A DNA stretch of 64,000 nucleotides from Mucilaginibacter phenanthrenivorans. GTDB taxonomy: Bacteria; Bacteroidota; Bacteroidia; Sphingobacteriales; Sphingobacteriaceae. This document shows, piece by piece, positions 1 to 9,495 of the stretch; within the stretch, counting starts at the first letter, position 1; every line of letters starts with the position of its first letter. The DNA lies in the NCBI RefSeq assembly GCF_024721155.1, contig NZ_JAHVAP010000012.1, positions 186,001-250,000 of the forward strand, written 5' to 3'. The notes beneath the pieces were generated by a model that saw only the letters and a program-made list of their open reading frames with translations, was not told the DNA's origin and searched no databases. Both the position numbers and the translations under genes were made by a program.

Positions 1-1148
1 ATGAAAGTATTTCATACGGAATTGTACAACCAGGAACACATACTGAGATAAATTCAGTTCCAATTATCCGGGGGAATAACTTGAAGAATGGAAAAATCAT
101 CACGGATGAAATCATGAAAGTATCAGCTACTATTGAAGAAAAGTTTTTACGTACTCGGCTTATAGGTGGCGAACTTTTAATTACAGTAGTCGGCAGTGTT
201 GGTGAATGTGCCATTGTGCCTGCTGCTTTAAAGGGCTGGAATGTTGCACGGGCAATTAGTGTGGCGAGAATTAAGCAAGGATTTGATACAGAATATATAA
301 AATATGCATTTAAAACAGATGATTTAGCGTTTCAAATGTATGGCAATACTAACGACACGGTTCAGCCAACGCTTAATCTTTCCTCTTTAAAAGGGCTAAT
401 ACTTACGCTACCCTCATTTAAAGAGCAAAATAAAATAACTTCTATTTTACTCAGCCTTGATAATAAAATAGACCTCCTTCACCGCCAAAATAAAACACTT
501 GAACAACTTGCTGAAACGCTTTTTAGGCAATGGTTTGTGGAGGAAGCGGAAGAAGATTGGGAAGAAAAGCGATTGATTGATGTAATTAAGCTTATTGGGG
601 GCGGTACTCCCAAAACAGAGAATCCGGAATATTGGGATGGCAATATAAAATGGATCTCAGCAAGAGACATTACTCCAAATCACAAAGGCTTTATAAGTAA
701 CACTGAAAAATCAATAACTGAATCGGGTTTAAAAAATAGTTCAGCAAAAATTATAGAAAAATATTCAACAATAATTTCTGCACGTGGAACAGTAGGAAAG
801 TATTGTCTTCTATCTGAACCGATGGCATTCAGTCAGTCTAATTACGGTATTCAACCAAAATTAGGAGGACTGTTTTTCTTTACATATTTATTAATTGCCC
901 ATAGTGTAGAAGAATTGCAGGCAGCAGCATATGGTAGCGTTTTCGATACTATAACTACTAATACATTTACTGAACATAAAATTAAAATACCACCCGAAAC
1001 TGATCTTTTTCAGTTTGAAAAAAAAATTGAATCATATTTTAAAAAAATTGAATCTAACCAAACCCAAATCCAATCGCTCACCAAAATGCGCGATACCTTA
1101 TTACCTAAGTTAATGAGCGGAGAAGTAAGGGTAAAAATGCCGGGATAA
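1..1148 (+). CDS. hsdS: Type I restriction enzyme specificity subunit HsdS (5' end missing)
   Basis: DNA-recognition subunit of a type I restriction-modification complex; it binds HsdM and HsdR and sets the target sequence. The frame is open from base 3 to the stop, so the gene starts left of the window; 381 residues are visible. The TTG at 81 is not the start, because the codons before it already read as HsdS-like protein (GTHTEI, IIRGNNL). The visible part has the end of target-recognition domain 1, a conserved helical spacer (about visible residues 140-180, LAETLFRQWFV), a second recognition domain opening with GGGTPKTENPEYW, and a C-terminal helix ending LLPKLMSGEVRV. It is followed by a small gene and hsdR on the same strand; hsdM probably lies upstream, outside the window (inference). 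Confidence 0.9.
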   Translation, partial: ESISYGIVQPGTHTEINSVPIIRGNNLKNGKIITDEIMKVSATIEEKFLRTRLIGGELLITVVGSVGECAIVPAALKGWNVARAISVARIKQGFDTEYIKYAFKTDDLAFQMYGNTNDTVQPTLNLSSLKGLILTLPSFKEQNKITSILLSLDNKIDLLHRQNKTLEQLAETLFRQWFVEEAEEDWEEKRLIDVIKLIGGGTPKTENPEYWDGNIKWISARDITPNHKGFISNTEKSITESGLKNSSAKIIEKYSTIISARGTVGKYCLLSEPMAFSQSNYGIQPKLGGLFFFTYLLIAHSVEELQAAAYGSVFDTITTNTFTEHKIKIPPETDLFQFEKKIESYFKKIESNQTQIQSLTKMRDTLLPKLMSGEVRVKMPG

Positions 1149-1179
1149 ATACACACCTTTATAACCTAAACCAAATTAT

Positions 1180-1464
1180 ATGAAACCAGAAGATGTAACC
1201 CCGGCCAAATTTCACGTTCACACCATTATTTATAACAATGATGGTTTTTCGGTAGCTTATGGCGTTTGGGAAGACGATAAGTCTAAACGCCTTGCTATGC
1301 GATGGAACGGGAATAATGAAGAAATTGGATACCCAAGCCAGGGTGGTAACCCACTTTGGTTTCAGTTGCCTAATGAAAGTATTTGGACAAGTGAAATATT
1401 AAGGGCTGTTGATAACATAAATACTCATGAAAAGCGGGTAGAAGATTTGGATTCAAAATTGTAA
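1180..1464 (+). CDS. Small protein of unknown function between hsdS and hsdR
   Basis: This 94-aa protein is not recognised. It starts 31 bases after the hsdS stop and ends 10 bases before the hsdR start, so it is probably co-transcribed with the restriction genes. It has no signal peptide or membrane segment. It is rich in aromatic and acidic residues (AYGVWEDD, MRWNGNNEEIGYP, PLWFQLP) and ends in a charged helix-like stretch, which fits a small soluble beta-rich domain. Its place suggests an accessory or regulatory role for the restriction system, but nothing in the sequence proves this; it could also be an unrelated passenger gene. Confidence 0.7.
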   Translation: MKPEDVTPAKFHVHTIIYNNDGFSVAYGVWEDDKSKRLAMRWNGNNEEIGYPSQGGNPLWFQLPNESIWTSEILRAVDNINTHEKRVEDLDSKL

Positions 1465-1474
1465 TTTCGGCTTA

Positions 1475-4400
1475 ATGAAACCCATCACCGAAAGCCATAT
1501 AGAAACTTTCGCCATTGAAACCCTGCGAGAGATTGGCTGGGCCTATGTGCCGGGGATTGCTATAGCGCCTGGTGCGGAGCTGGCGGAGCGTGAAAGTTTT
1601 GAGCAGGTTATTTTAACCGCGCGTTTGCGCAAGGCGGTTTCGGTATTAAACCCGGACATTCCGCATGATGCACAGGAACAGGCCGTACAAAAGGTGCTGC
1701 GCATTTATTCGCCGGAGCTGCTGCACAACAACGAAAACTTTCACAGGCTACTAGTAGAAAAGGTGAAAATCCCCTATCAAAAAGACGGCTTTGAGCGCAG
1801 CTATGAAGTTGCCCTTGTTGATTTTGAAAACGTTTTCAACAACGAGTTCAGCGTAATAAACCAATACACCATAGTTGAAAGGAACCAGAACAAACGCCCT
1901 GATGTATTGCTTTTTGTAAACGGCATTCCGCTGGTAGTTATCGAACTGAAAAACCCGGTTGATGAAAAAGCCAAAATGCAGAGCGCTTTTAATCAAATTG
2001 AAACGTACAAGGCCACTATCCCGACCTTATTTACATACAATGCTATTTGTGTTATATCCGACGGGCATGAGTGCAAAGCAGGTAGTGTATCAGCAGGCTT
2101 TACGCGTTATATGGCCTGGAAAACATCAGACGGTAAAAAGGAAGCATCGCGTTTTAGTCCGCAATTGGAAATTTTGCTGAAAGGGTTGATGAACCCGGCT
2201 GTGCTTTTGGATATGGTGCGCAACTTTATTGTATTCGAAAAAACAAAAAAAGTTGACGCGGCCGGCATCACCCAAATAGAAACCGTAAAAAAATTAGCAG
2301 CCTACCACCAGTATTATGCGGTAAACAAAGCAGTTGAATCAACCATTACCGCATCGGGCATTAAGGGCGATAAAAAAGGCGGGGTAGTTTGGCATACGCA
2401 GGGCTCGGGCAAAAGTTTAAGTATGGTTTTTTATTCGGGCAAGCTGATTACTGCTCCCGAAATGCAAAACCCAACTATTTTAGTTATTACCGATCGTAAT
2501 GACCTAGATGAGCAGCTGTTTGATACGTTTGCCGATTGCAGGCAATTACTAAGGCAAGACCCGGTAAAGGCAGGTAACAGGGAAGAAATAAAACACTTGC
2601 TGAAAGTAGCCAGCGGAGGCATTGTGTTTGCCACGATACAGAAATTTATGCCCGAAAACCAGGGCTCGATATATGAGCAGCTTTCGGAACGCAGAAATAT
2701 AGTAGTAATAGCCGATGAAGCCCACCGTACCCAATATGGCTTTGAAGCGTCGGTAAAACAGGTAAAAGATAAAGAAACCAAAGAAAAAATTGGCGAGCGC
2801 ATTGCTTATGGCTTTGCCAAATACATGCGCGATGCCCTGCCAAACGCTACTTATATCGGTTTTACAGGTACGCCCATTGAGGGCACCGATATAAACACGC
2901 CGCAGGTATTCGGCCAGTATGTTGACGTTTATGATATAGCCCAGGCGGTTGCCGATGGCGCGACAGTTCGCATTTATTACGAAAGCCGGTTAGCTAAAAT
3001 AAACCTGGACGAGGAAGGCAAGCGGTTGATAGAGGAATTTGATGAGGAACTGGACAGGGACGAGGAAATTTCAGAATCGCAAAAGGCCAAAGCCCGCTGG
3101 ACAAAGCTGGAAGCTATTGTAGGTAATGCCGGCCGGGTTAAAAACCTGGCGAAGGATATTGTAAGCCATTTTGAACAGCGCCAAACAGTTTTCGACGGTA
3201 AGGCAATGGTAGTGGCCATAAGCCGCCGGATTGCCGCCAACCTATACAAAGAAATTATCGCCTTAAAACCGGATTGGCATAGTGATGATTTGAGCAATGG
3301 CGCTATAAAAGTGGTAATGACCTCAAACAGCGCCGATGGCCCTGAGCTGCAAAGGCACAATACATCAAAACAACAGCGCAGGGATTTAGCCGAAAGGATG
3401 AAAGACCCTGCCGACCCGATGCAACTGGTTATAGTTTGCGATATGTGGCTAACCGGATTTGACGCCCCCTGCCTGCACACGCTTTATATTGACAAGCCCA
3501 TGAAAGGGCACGGCTTAATGCAGGCTATTGCCCGGGTTAACCGTGTTTTTAAAGATAAACCGGGCGGTTTGGTGGTTGACTATTTGGGGATAGCTACCGA
3601 TCTGAAAAAGGCGTTGTCCTTTTACTCTGCTGCGGGTGGTAAAGGTGAGCCAACATTAGACATTACACAGGCCATCAACTTAATGGAAGAAAAGATGGAA
3701 GTGGTGCAGCAGTTTTTTAACGAAGAAGCCCGTACCCAAAACGATATTTTAGTGGAGGAGCCGGAAGCCTATTATAAAAACAGCTTTAAGTTTAATTACC
3801 GCAGGTTTTTCCATGTATCGGCACAGGAAAGAATGTCGATCATATTACAAGCCGAAGAACATATTTTAGGGTTAAAAGATGGGAAGGAAAGGTTTATACG
3901 CGAAGTTACCTTATTAAGTCAGGCATTTGCTTTGTCTATTCCGGATGAAAGCGCCATGTTGATAAAAGATGATGTTGCGTTTTTTCAGGCGGTAAAAGCC
4001 CGGCTGGTAAAATTTGAAGGAACGGGAACAGGCCGGTCGGACATTGAAATAGAAACTACCATTAAGCAGATAGTTGACCAGGCCATAAGCTCAGACAGGG
4101 TAATTGACATTTTTGAAGCCGCCGGGCTTGATAAGCCGGAGATAACCGGGCTTGAAGTGCTTTCGGACGAGTTCCTGATGGAAGTAAAGGGAATGAAGCA
4201 TCAGAATTTAGCTTTGGAACTTTTGAAAAAGCTGCTGAATGATGAAATAAAAACCCGCTCAAAAACCAACCTTGTAAAAAGTAAAAAGCTGCTGGAAATG
4301 CTGGAAGGGGCAATAAAGAAATATCAAAATAACCTGTTATCAACCGCCGAAATTATCCAGGAGCTGATCAACGTCGCCAAAGAAATTAAAAAAGCGGATG

Positions 4401-4714
4401 CCGAAGGCGAATTGCTTGGCTTAACAAAAGATGAAGTAGCATTTTATAATGCCCTGGAAATAAACGACAGTGCCGTACAGGTTTTGGGCGACGACCAATT
4501 AAAAGAAATTGCCAGGGAAATAACGGATAAAGTAAGAGCCAACGCTACCATTGACTGGACCATTCGTGAAAGCGCAAGGGCCAAACTAATGGTAATAGTA
4601 AAACGCACCCTTACCAAATGGGGCTACCCACCGGATAAGCAGGCAAAGGCAATTGAAACGGTGTTGAAGCAGGCAGAGCAAATGGCGGAACTTTTTACCA
4701 ATCTTCCGCGTTAG
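1475..4714 (+). CDS. hsdR: Type I restriction enzyme, restriction subunit HsdR
   Basis: Motor and nuclease subunit of a type I restriction-modification complex: it translocates DNA with ATP and cuts far from the recognition site. The 1079-aa length is typical. The N-terminal nuclease core is visible (D143 in RPDVLLF, E157 and K159 in IELK). Superfamily 2 helicase motifs follow: Walker A TQGSGKS at 308-314, DEAH at 414-417, TGTP at 464-467, and the later QAIARVNR motif VI. The C-terminal quarter is helical and probably contacts HsdM and HsdS. It lies last in the hsdS-small gene-hsdR series. All key motifs look intact, so the subunit should be active if hsdM is present upstream. Confidence 0.96.
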   Translation: MKPITESHIETFAIETLREIGWAYVPGIAIAPGAELAERESFEQVILTARLRKAVSVLNPDIPHDAQEQAVQKVLRIYSPELLHNNENFHRLLVEKVKIPYQKDGFERSYEVALVDFENVFNNEFSVINQYTIVERNQNKRPDVLLFVNGIPLVVIELKNPVDEKAKMQSAFNQIETYKATIPTLFTYNAICVISDGHECKAGSVSAGFTRYMAWKTSDGKKEASRFSPQLEILLKGLMNPAVLLDMVRNFIVFEKTKKVDAAGITQIETVKKLAAYHQYYAVNKAVESTITASGIKGDKKGGVVWHTQGSGKSLSMVFYSGKLITAPEMQNPTILVITDRNDLDEQLFDTFADCRQLLRQDPVKAGNREEIKHLLKVASGGIVFATIQKFMPENQGSIYEQLSERRNIVVIADEAHRTQYGFEASVKQVKDKETKEKIGERIAYGFAKYMRDALPNATYIGFTGTPIEGTDINTPQVFGQYVDVYDIAQAVADGATVRIYYESRLAKINLDEEGKRLIEEFDEELDRDEEISESQKAKARWTKLEAIVGNAGRVKNLAKDIVSHFEQRQTVFDGKAMVVAISRRIAANLYKEIIALKPDWHSDDLSNGAIKVVMTSNSADGPELQRHNTSKQQRRDLAERMKDPADPMQLVIVCDMWLTGFDAPCLHTLYIDKPMKGHGLMQAIARVNRVFKDKPGGLVVDYLGIATDLKKALSFYSAAGGKGEPTLDITQAINLMEEKMEVVQQFFNEEARTQNDILVEEPEAYYKNSFKFNYRRFFHVSAQERMSIILQAEEHILGLKDGKERFIREVTLLSQAFALSIPDESAMLIKDDVAFFQAVKARLVKFEGTGTGRSDIEIETTIKQIVDQAISSDRVIDIFEAAGLDKPEITGLEVLSDEFLMEVKGMKHQNLALELLKKLLNDEIKTRSKTNLVKSKKLLEMLEGAIKKYQNNLLSTAEIIQELINVAKEIKKADAEGELLGLTKDEVAFYNALEINDSAVQVLGDDQLKEIAREITDKVRANATIDWTIRESARAKLMVIVKRTLTKWGYPPDKQAKAIETVLKQAEQMAELFTNLPR

Positions 4715-4740
4715 CGATTGCCGCGGATACCGGCCTAAAT

Positions 4741-4830
4741 CAGTTGGCAGTTTGTAGTTGGCAGTAAGCAGTCGCCTTGCAGTGGGTTAATGGTTTGCAG
4801 CAATTGCGCCTAAGGCCTGCAGCCGTATGA
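4741..4830 (+). repeat. Dispersed repeat, copy 1 (inverted partner at 13757-13848)
   Basis: The stretch between hsdR and tatA holds no gene. About 90 bases here match the reverse complement of 13757-13848 at clearly over 80 % by eye, with shared blocks such as GCGCAATTGCTGCAAACCAT on the partner strand. Inside are short degenerate GCAGTTTGTAGTTGGCAGT-type units. The rest of the gap to 5027 shows no feature. Confidence 0.7.
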
Positions 4831-5027
4831 GCAGAAAGCGCGGCCCTCGCTTCTACCGGCGGGGAAACGCCCAGATCCCCTCCCAAAACCTGCTCAACTC
4901 AATCAACCTGATCCAACCCAATGCAAGTCAATACCCCACAATAGCAAAAAACTTAATTCCCTATAATTAAAACCATTACCCAATATTCCACGTAGTTCAC
5001 TAACACACACTTTAAAAACATACTACC

Positions 5028-5207
5028 ATGGGATTAGGCGTACCGGAAATCATTTTGATTATTATAGCTATTTTGATATTGTTTGGCGGTAAAAAAATTC
5101 CGGAAATGATGAAGGGGATAGGCAAAGGCATGAAGGAATTTAAAGATTCGCAAAACGGCGAACCAGAACAGGCTGCTACTACTGCTTCGGATAGGCCGAG
5201 AGTTTAA
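5028..5207 (+). CDS. tatA: Sec-independent translocase subunit TatA/TatE type
   Basis: This 59-aa protein is a TatA-family component of the twin-arginine translocase, which exports folded proteins across the inner membrane. It starts MGLGVPEIILII, has one N-terminal membrane helix (about residues 7-20), then the FGGKKIPEMMKGIGKGMKEF hinge and amphipathic helix typical of TatA, and a short polar tail. The Phe-Gly pair that marks the family is present. The gene stands alone between hsdR and carB; no tatC is seen in the window. TatA-like proteins in this phylum are often this short. Confidence 0.9.
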   Translation: MGLGVPEIILIIIAILILFGGKKIPEMMKGIGKGMKEFKDSQNGEPEQAATTASDRPRV

Positions 5208-5271
5208 TGGACATTTGCGCCTTTGTTGGTGTTATCTTCATCGGTGTTCGGAAGATTGTTTAACCAAGCGA

Positions 5272-5536
5272 TTTGTCATTCTGAGCGAGAGCGAAGAACT
5301 ATCTCTTGAGCTTCACTATGTTACCTATGACAAGTTATTTTACCCTAGGAATGGGTGTCACTCTGAGGCACTCGAAGAGCGACGTGCGCAGTGGCCGGTC
5401 CGCGTGCTGAGCAAGGTGCAAAGGCCTTTGCCCACATGCTTCACTTCGAGAGCCTCAGTGCAGGCTTGTGCATGACACCCTTTTTTTGTCATTTCACCTT
5501 CAGAATCCAACGGATTTAATATCTCAGAATGACAAA
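5272..5536. repeat. Nested palindromic repeat region between tatA and carB
   Basis: The 640-base gap between tatA and carB has no convincing gene. An outer pair of perfect 14-base inverted arms (TTTGTCATTCTGAG at 5272-5285 and its complement at 5523-5536) encloses a second palindrome at 5353-5480. The inner one begins GGGTGTCACTCTGAG and ends with the complementary TGACACCC, and matches a copy at 16337-16448. Short reading frames across this region are repeat sequence, not genes. Confidence 0.75.
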
Positions 5537-5738
5537 ATAGTCTTGTTGTGATCATCCGAACAATACGCTAACAAGGGCGGAAAGCATAACCCTGTAAGCG
5601 ACTGTAGTGCCACCGCCTCCGGGGAAAGAATGAAGCAACATTTACCAAAAAAATCTCCCGGTCTTCCGGACTTTTCCGACTTCCGGACTCCCCCCACAAC
5701 TAATTCAAAAAAATGTATAAACATGTTCTCACAAAACG

Positions 5739-5746
5739 TATCTTTG
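5739..5746 (+). promoter_or_regulatory. Probable promoter -7 box for carB
   Basis: TATCTTTG is an exact match to the Bacteroidota primary sigma -7 consensus TAnnTTTG. It is followed by CACC, as at several other genes here. It would give a leader of roughly 95 bases before the carB start. No clear -33 TTG at the usual spacing was identified. Confidence 0.6.
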
Positions 5747-5846
5747 CACCCCGACAAGAAGAATACCGAATTGCGGAATGCGCGCCACCAATCCCGGATG
5801 TTTTAAAGTTGGCATTTCGCAGCGGCTCTCTTGAAAAATAAAGAAG

Positions 5847-8663
5847 ATGCCCAAAGACACCTCCATAAAATCCGTTTTAATTATTGGTTCAGGTCCTATT
5901 ATTATAGGCCAGGCCTGCGAGTTTGATTATGCCGGTTCACAAGCTGCCCTTTCCCTTAAGGATGAAGGCATCTCGGTTTCCATCATCAACAGCAACCCCG
6001 CCACCATCATGACGGACAAGGTTATTGCCGATCATGTGTACCTGCTCCCCCTTGAACCCGAAAGTATCGAAAAGATCTTGCAGGAACAGCATATTGATGC
6101 CGTGTTGCCTACCATGGGGGGCCAAACTGCGCTCAACCTGTGTATTGCCTGTGCAGAGCGCGGCATCTGGGAAAAGTACGGGGTGAAGATTGTTGGTGTT
6201 GATTTAGCCGCAATCGAGAAAACAGAAAACCGCGAGGCTTTCCGCCAGCTGATGGTGGACATTGGCGTGGGTGTAGCAACCTCAAAAATAGCCAACTCGT
6301 TTTTAGAAGGTAAAGAAGCTGCGCAGCAGATCGGTTTCCCGCTGGTTATTCGCCCGAGCTATACGCTGGGTGGTAAAGGCGCAGGCTTTGTACATAAAAA
6401 AGAAGACTTTGATGCGGCGCTTAGTCGCGGTTTGCAGGCGTCGCCAACCCACGAGGTATTGGTGGAGCAGGCGGTTTTAGGCTGGAAGGAATACGAGCTG
6501 GAATTACTGCGCGACAGCAACGACAACGTGATCATCATCTGCTCTATCGAGAACTTCGACCCGATGGGCATCCATACCGGCGACTCGATCACCGTGGCCC
6601 CGGCCATGACCCTGAGCGACCGCTGCTACCAGGATATGCGTAACCAGGCTATCCGCATGATGCGCGCCATCGGCAACTTCGCCGGCGGCTGTAACGTGCA
6701 GTTCTCGGTAAACCCTGCCGACGAAGCCATCATCGCCATAGAAATTAACCCGCGCGTATCGCGTTCATCGGCACTTGCATCAAAAGCAACCGGTTACCCT
6801 ATCGCCAAAATAGCTGCAAAGCTGGCCATAGGTTACAACCTCGACGAAATAGAAAACCAGATCACCAAAACAACCTCGGCCTATTTTGAACCGACGCTGG
6901 ATTACGTGATCGTGAAGATCCCCCGCTGGAACTTCGATAAATTTAAAGGCGCTAACCGCGAGCTTGGCCTGCAGATGAAGTCTGTTGGTGAGGTGATGGG
7001 CATAGGCCGCAGCTTTATAGAAGCGTTGCAGAAGGCCTGCCAGAGTTTGGAGATCGGTCGTGCCGGTCTTGGGGCCGATGGTCGCCAGAGCCGTAACCTG
7101 GAAGAGATCATGCACAGCCTGGAGCATCCAAGCTGGGACAGGTTGTTCCACATTTATGATGCTTTAAGTTTAGGTGTGCCGATCGAATCGGTACGTAAAG
7201 CTACCAAAATTGACCGCTGGTTCCTGAACCAGATTGCCGATGTGGTGAACCTGGAAAATGAATTGAGGAGATATTCACTGAATAACATTCCTGAAGACTT
7301 CCTTTTCACCCTGAAACAAAAAGGATTTTCAGATACCCAGATTGCCTACATATTGGGCAACGTAACCGAGGAGGATGTTTACCAGCGCCGCAAAGCGTTG
7401 GGCATGCACCGCGTTTACAAAATGGTGGATACCTGCGCGGCAGAGTTCCCCGCCAAAACACCTTACTACTACTCTACGTACGAGGGCGAAAATGAGTCCA
7501 TCGTATCTGATAAGAAAAAGATCATCGTATTAGGCTCGGGCCCTAACCGTATTGGCCAGGGGATTGAGTTCGACTACAGCTGCGTTCACGGTCTGCTTGC
7601 CGCAAAAGAAGCCGGCTTTGAAGCCATCATGGTGAACTGTAACCCCGAAACAGTAAGTACCGACTTTAACATGGCCGACAAGCTATACTTTGAGCCGGTT
7701 TTCTGGGAGCATGTGCGCGAGATCATCGAGCTGGAGAAACCTTATGGTGTGATCGTTCAGCTTGGCGGGCAGACTGCCCTTAAAATGGCGGAGAAAATGC
7801 ACCAGCATGGCATCAGGATCATCGGCACCTCGTTCAATGACATGGACATCGCCGAGGATCGCGGACGCTTCTCCGACCTGTTAAAAGACCTTGACATCCC
7901 TTACCCTAAATATGGTGTTGCCGAAAGCGCCGAAGAAGCTATTGAAGTTGCGCACCAGGTAGGTTACCCGGTGCTGGTTCGCCCAAGCTACGTGTTAGGC
8001 GGGCAGGGCATGAGCATCGTGATCAACGACGAGGATCTGGAAAAGGCCGTAGTAAGCCTGCTGAAAAATCTTCCCGGCAACCGCGTGCTGATCGACCACT
8101 TCCTTGACCGTGCTGCCGAAGCAGAGTCGGACTCGATAAGCGATGGCGACGATGTACACATTGTGGGAATCATGGAGCACATCGAACCTGCGGGCATCCA
8201 CTCAGGCGATTCATTCGCCGTATTGCCACCGTTTGATTTGTCGGACAGCGTGATAGCCCAGATAGAAGAATACACCGTTAAAATTGCGAAGGCTTTGAAC
8301 GTGATCGGCCTGCTGAACATCCAGTTCGCGGTTAAAAACGACAAGGTGTATGTGATTGAGGCTAACCCGCGTGCATCACGTACGGTGCCATTCATCGCCA
8401 AAGCATACGACGTGCCTTACATCAACATTGCTGCTAAAGTAATGCTGGGCGCCAATAAATTAAAAGACTTTACCATCGAACGCAAATTATGGGGTTATGC
8501 CATAAAAGAACCTGTGTTCAGCTTTGATAAATTCCCGGAAGTAAATAAGGAGCTTGGCCCCGAAATGAAGTCGACCGGCGAGGCTATCCGTTTTATACCC
8601 AACCTGCAGGACCCCTACTTCAGGCATCTATACAAAGAAAAATCAATGTACTTAAGCAGGTAG
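5847..8663 (+). CDS. carB: Carbamoyl-phosphate synthase large subunit, short form
   Basis: Makes carbamoyl phosphate from bicarbonate, ATP and ammonia supplied by the small subunit, feeding arginine and pyrimidine synthesis in the cytosol. The 938-aa protein shows the two homologous synthetase halves: the first opens with GSGPIIIGQACEFDYAGSQA near residue 12, the second with GSGPNRIGQGIEFDYSC near residue 556. Both ATP-grasp domains have the expected GGKG/GGQG loops and the EINPR and EANPRASRTVPF segments. The protein stops right after the second ATP-grasp domain. Compared with the roughly 1070-aa enterobacterial enzyme it lacks the C-terminal MGS-like allosteric domain. carA is not in the window. 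Confidence 0.96.
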   Translation: MPKDTSIKSVLIIGSGPIIIGQACEFDYAGSQAALSLKDEGISVSIINSNPATIMTDKVIADHVYLLPLEPESIEKILQEQHIDAVLPTMGGQTALNLCIACAERGIWEKYGVKIVGVDLAAIEKTENREAFRQLMVDIGVGVATSKIANSFLEGKEAAQQIGFPLVIRPSYTLGGKGAGFVHKKEDFDAALSRGLQASPTHEVLVEQAVLGWKEYELELLRDSNDNVIIICSIENFDPMGIHTGDSITVAPAMTLSDRCYQDMRNQAIRMMRAIGNFAGGCNVQFSVNPADEAIIAIEINPRVSRSSALASKATGYPIAKIAAKLAIGYNLDEIENQITKTTSAYFEPTLDYVIVKIPRWNFDKFKGANRELGLQMKSVGEVMGIGRSFIEALQKACQSLEIGRAGLGADGRQSRNLEEIMHSLEHPSWDRLFHIYDALSLGVPIESVRKATKIDRWFLNQIADVVNLENELRRYSLNNIPEDFLFTLKQKGFSDTQIAYILGNVTEEDVYQRRKALGMHRVYKMVDTCAAEFPAKTPYYYSTYEGENESIVSDKKKIIVLGSGPNRIGQGIEFDYSCVHGLLAAKEAGFEAIMVNCNPETVSTDFNMADKLYFEPVFWEHVREIIELEKPYGVIVQLGGQTALKMAEKMHQHGIRIIGTSFNDMDIAEDRGRFSDLLKDLDIPYPKYGVAESAEEAIEVAHQVGYPVLVRPSYVLGGQGMSIVINDEDLEKAVVSLLKNLPGNRVLIDHFLDRAAEAESDSISDGDDVHIVGIMEHIEPAGIHSGDSFAVLPPFDLSDSVIAQIEEYTVKIAKALNVIGLLNIQFAVKNDKVYVIEANPRASRTVPFIAKAYDVPYINIAAKVMLGANKLKDFTIERKLWGYAIKEPVFSFDKFPEVNKELGPEMKSTGEAIRFIPNLQDPYFRHLYKEKSMYLSR

Positions 8664-8723
8664 CAAATATTTTGCGCTGCCAAAATTAAAGTTTACCGGT
8701 GTTGTTTTCAGCGCCGGTAAGCT

Positions 8724-9440
8724 ATGGTTTCACTTAGTGAATTTGTTTTGAAAGTTAACTTTAAGAATGATAACCGGACCATCAATTTAAACACGATTGA
8801 CCCGGCTGATATCACCCACATGCTGACGAAGATCCAGCATTCATTTGACATCAGGTTTGAGCAGGAAGACCTCAACCCCATAAAAAACTTCAGCGGCCTT
8901 TGCGACGCTGTTGTTAAAAAGATGAAGCTCAAAAACGCCGATGCATGCTCAACACAGCACGCGTTTTACATCCTGCGTAATGCCATCAACTTATCTGTCC
9001 CTGCGGATAAAGAGCTAATAAAACCACAAACCAAACTCTGCGACATTTTTCCGCGCGATACCCGCTTGCAGGTAATCGCTGAAATTGAAAAGGAAATGGG
9101 CTTTAAAATGAACCTGCTGAAACCAAAAGGATCGGTTGTGTTTATTTTCTCGCTGATCCTTGGCGCATCTGCAATTGGCTTATTCTTTTGGCCTGTTTTT
9201 GCCGCTGTTGGGTTGATATTATCGGTAGCAGGCTTAGTGCTGGCCGGTAAATTCGGCAAAGAAATGCAGGTTAAAACCTTAGGTGATCTGGCTGAAAAGA
9301 TCTCCCGCGAACATTACCGCAACTGCCGCAAAAATGCATCAACCGTCAATCATAACGAAGTGTCTGAAAAGGTAAGGGAACTATTTATTCGCGAGCTTTA
9401 TTTGGAGCCGGTTGTCGCAACAAGGGGAGCGAAGTATTAA
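8724..9440 (+). CDS. Membrane protein of unknown function
   Basis: A 238-aa protein that I do not recognise. It begins 60 bases after carB on the same strand and may share its transcript. The first 130 residues are soluble and mixed helix/strand. Residues about 137-176 form a strongly hydrophobic hairpin of two membrane helices rich in Gly and Ala. About 60 charged, helical residues follow (KTLGDLAEKISREHY, EVSEKVRELFIREL). There is no signal peptide, so both ends probably face the same side. A strong hairpin follows directly after the stop. Confidence 0.75.
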   Translation: MVSLSEFVLKVNFKNDNRTINLNTIDPADITHMLTKIQHSFDIRFEQEDLNPIKNFSGLCDAVVKKMKLKNADACSTQHAFYILRNAINLSVPADKELIKPQTKLCDIFPRDTRLQVIAEIEKEMGFKMNLLKPKGSVVFIFSLILGASAIGLFFWPVFAAVGLILSVAGLVLAGKFGKEMQVKTLGDLAEKISREHYRNCRKNASTVNHNEVSEKVRELFIRELYLEPVVATRGAKY

Positions 9441-9446
9441 TATTTT

Positions 9447-9481
9447 CAAATAGCGATGGGTTTGAAACCCATCGCTATTTG
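9447..9481. terminator. Hairpin between convergent genes (repeat family, copy 1)
   Basis: A near-perfect inverted repeat lies just after the stop at 9440 and before the convergent prfB end. Its arms are CAAATAGCGATGGGTTT and the complement, with a very short loop. The same core (AGCGATGGGTTT and complement) recurs at 19170-19204. It could stop transcription from both sides. Confidence 0.75.
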
Positions 9482-9495
9482 AAATTGAAGCATCA

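Noticed and set aside
81..1148. A start of hsdS at the TTG at 81
   Set aside because: The frame is open back to base 3 and the upstream codons read as HsdS-type protein, so the gene is cut by the window edge.
5215..5757. Small frames in the gap between tatA and carB
   Set aside because: They run through nested palindromic repeats and have no conserved content.
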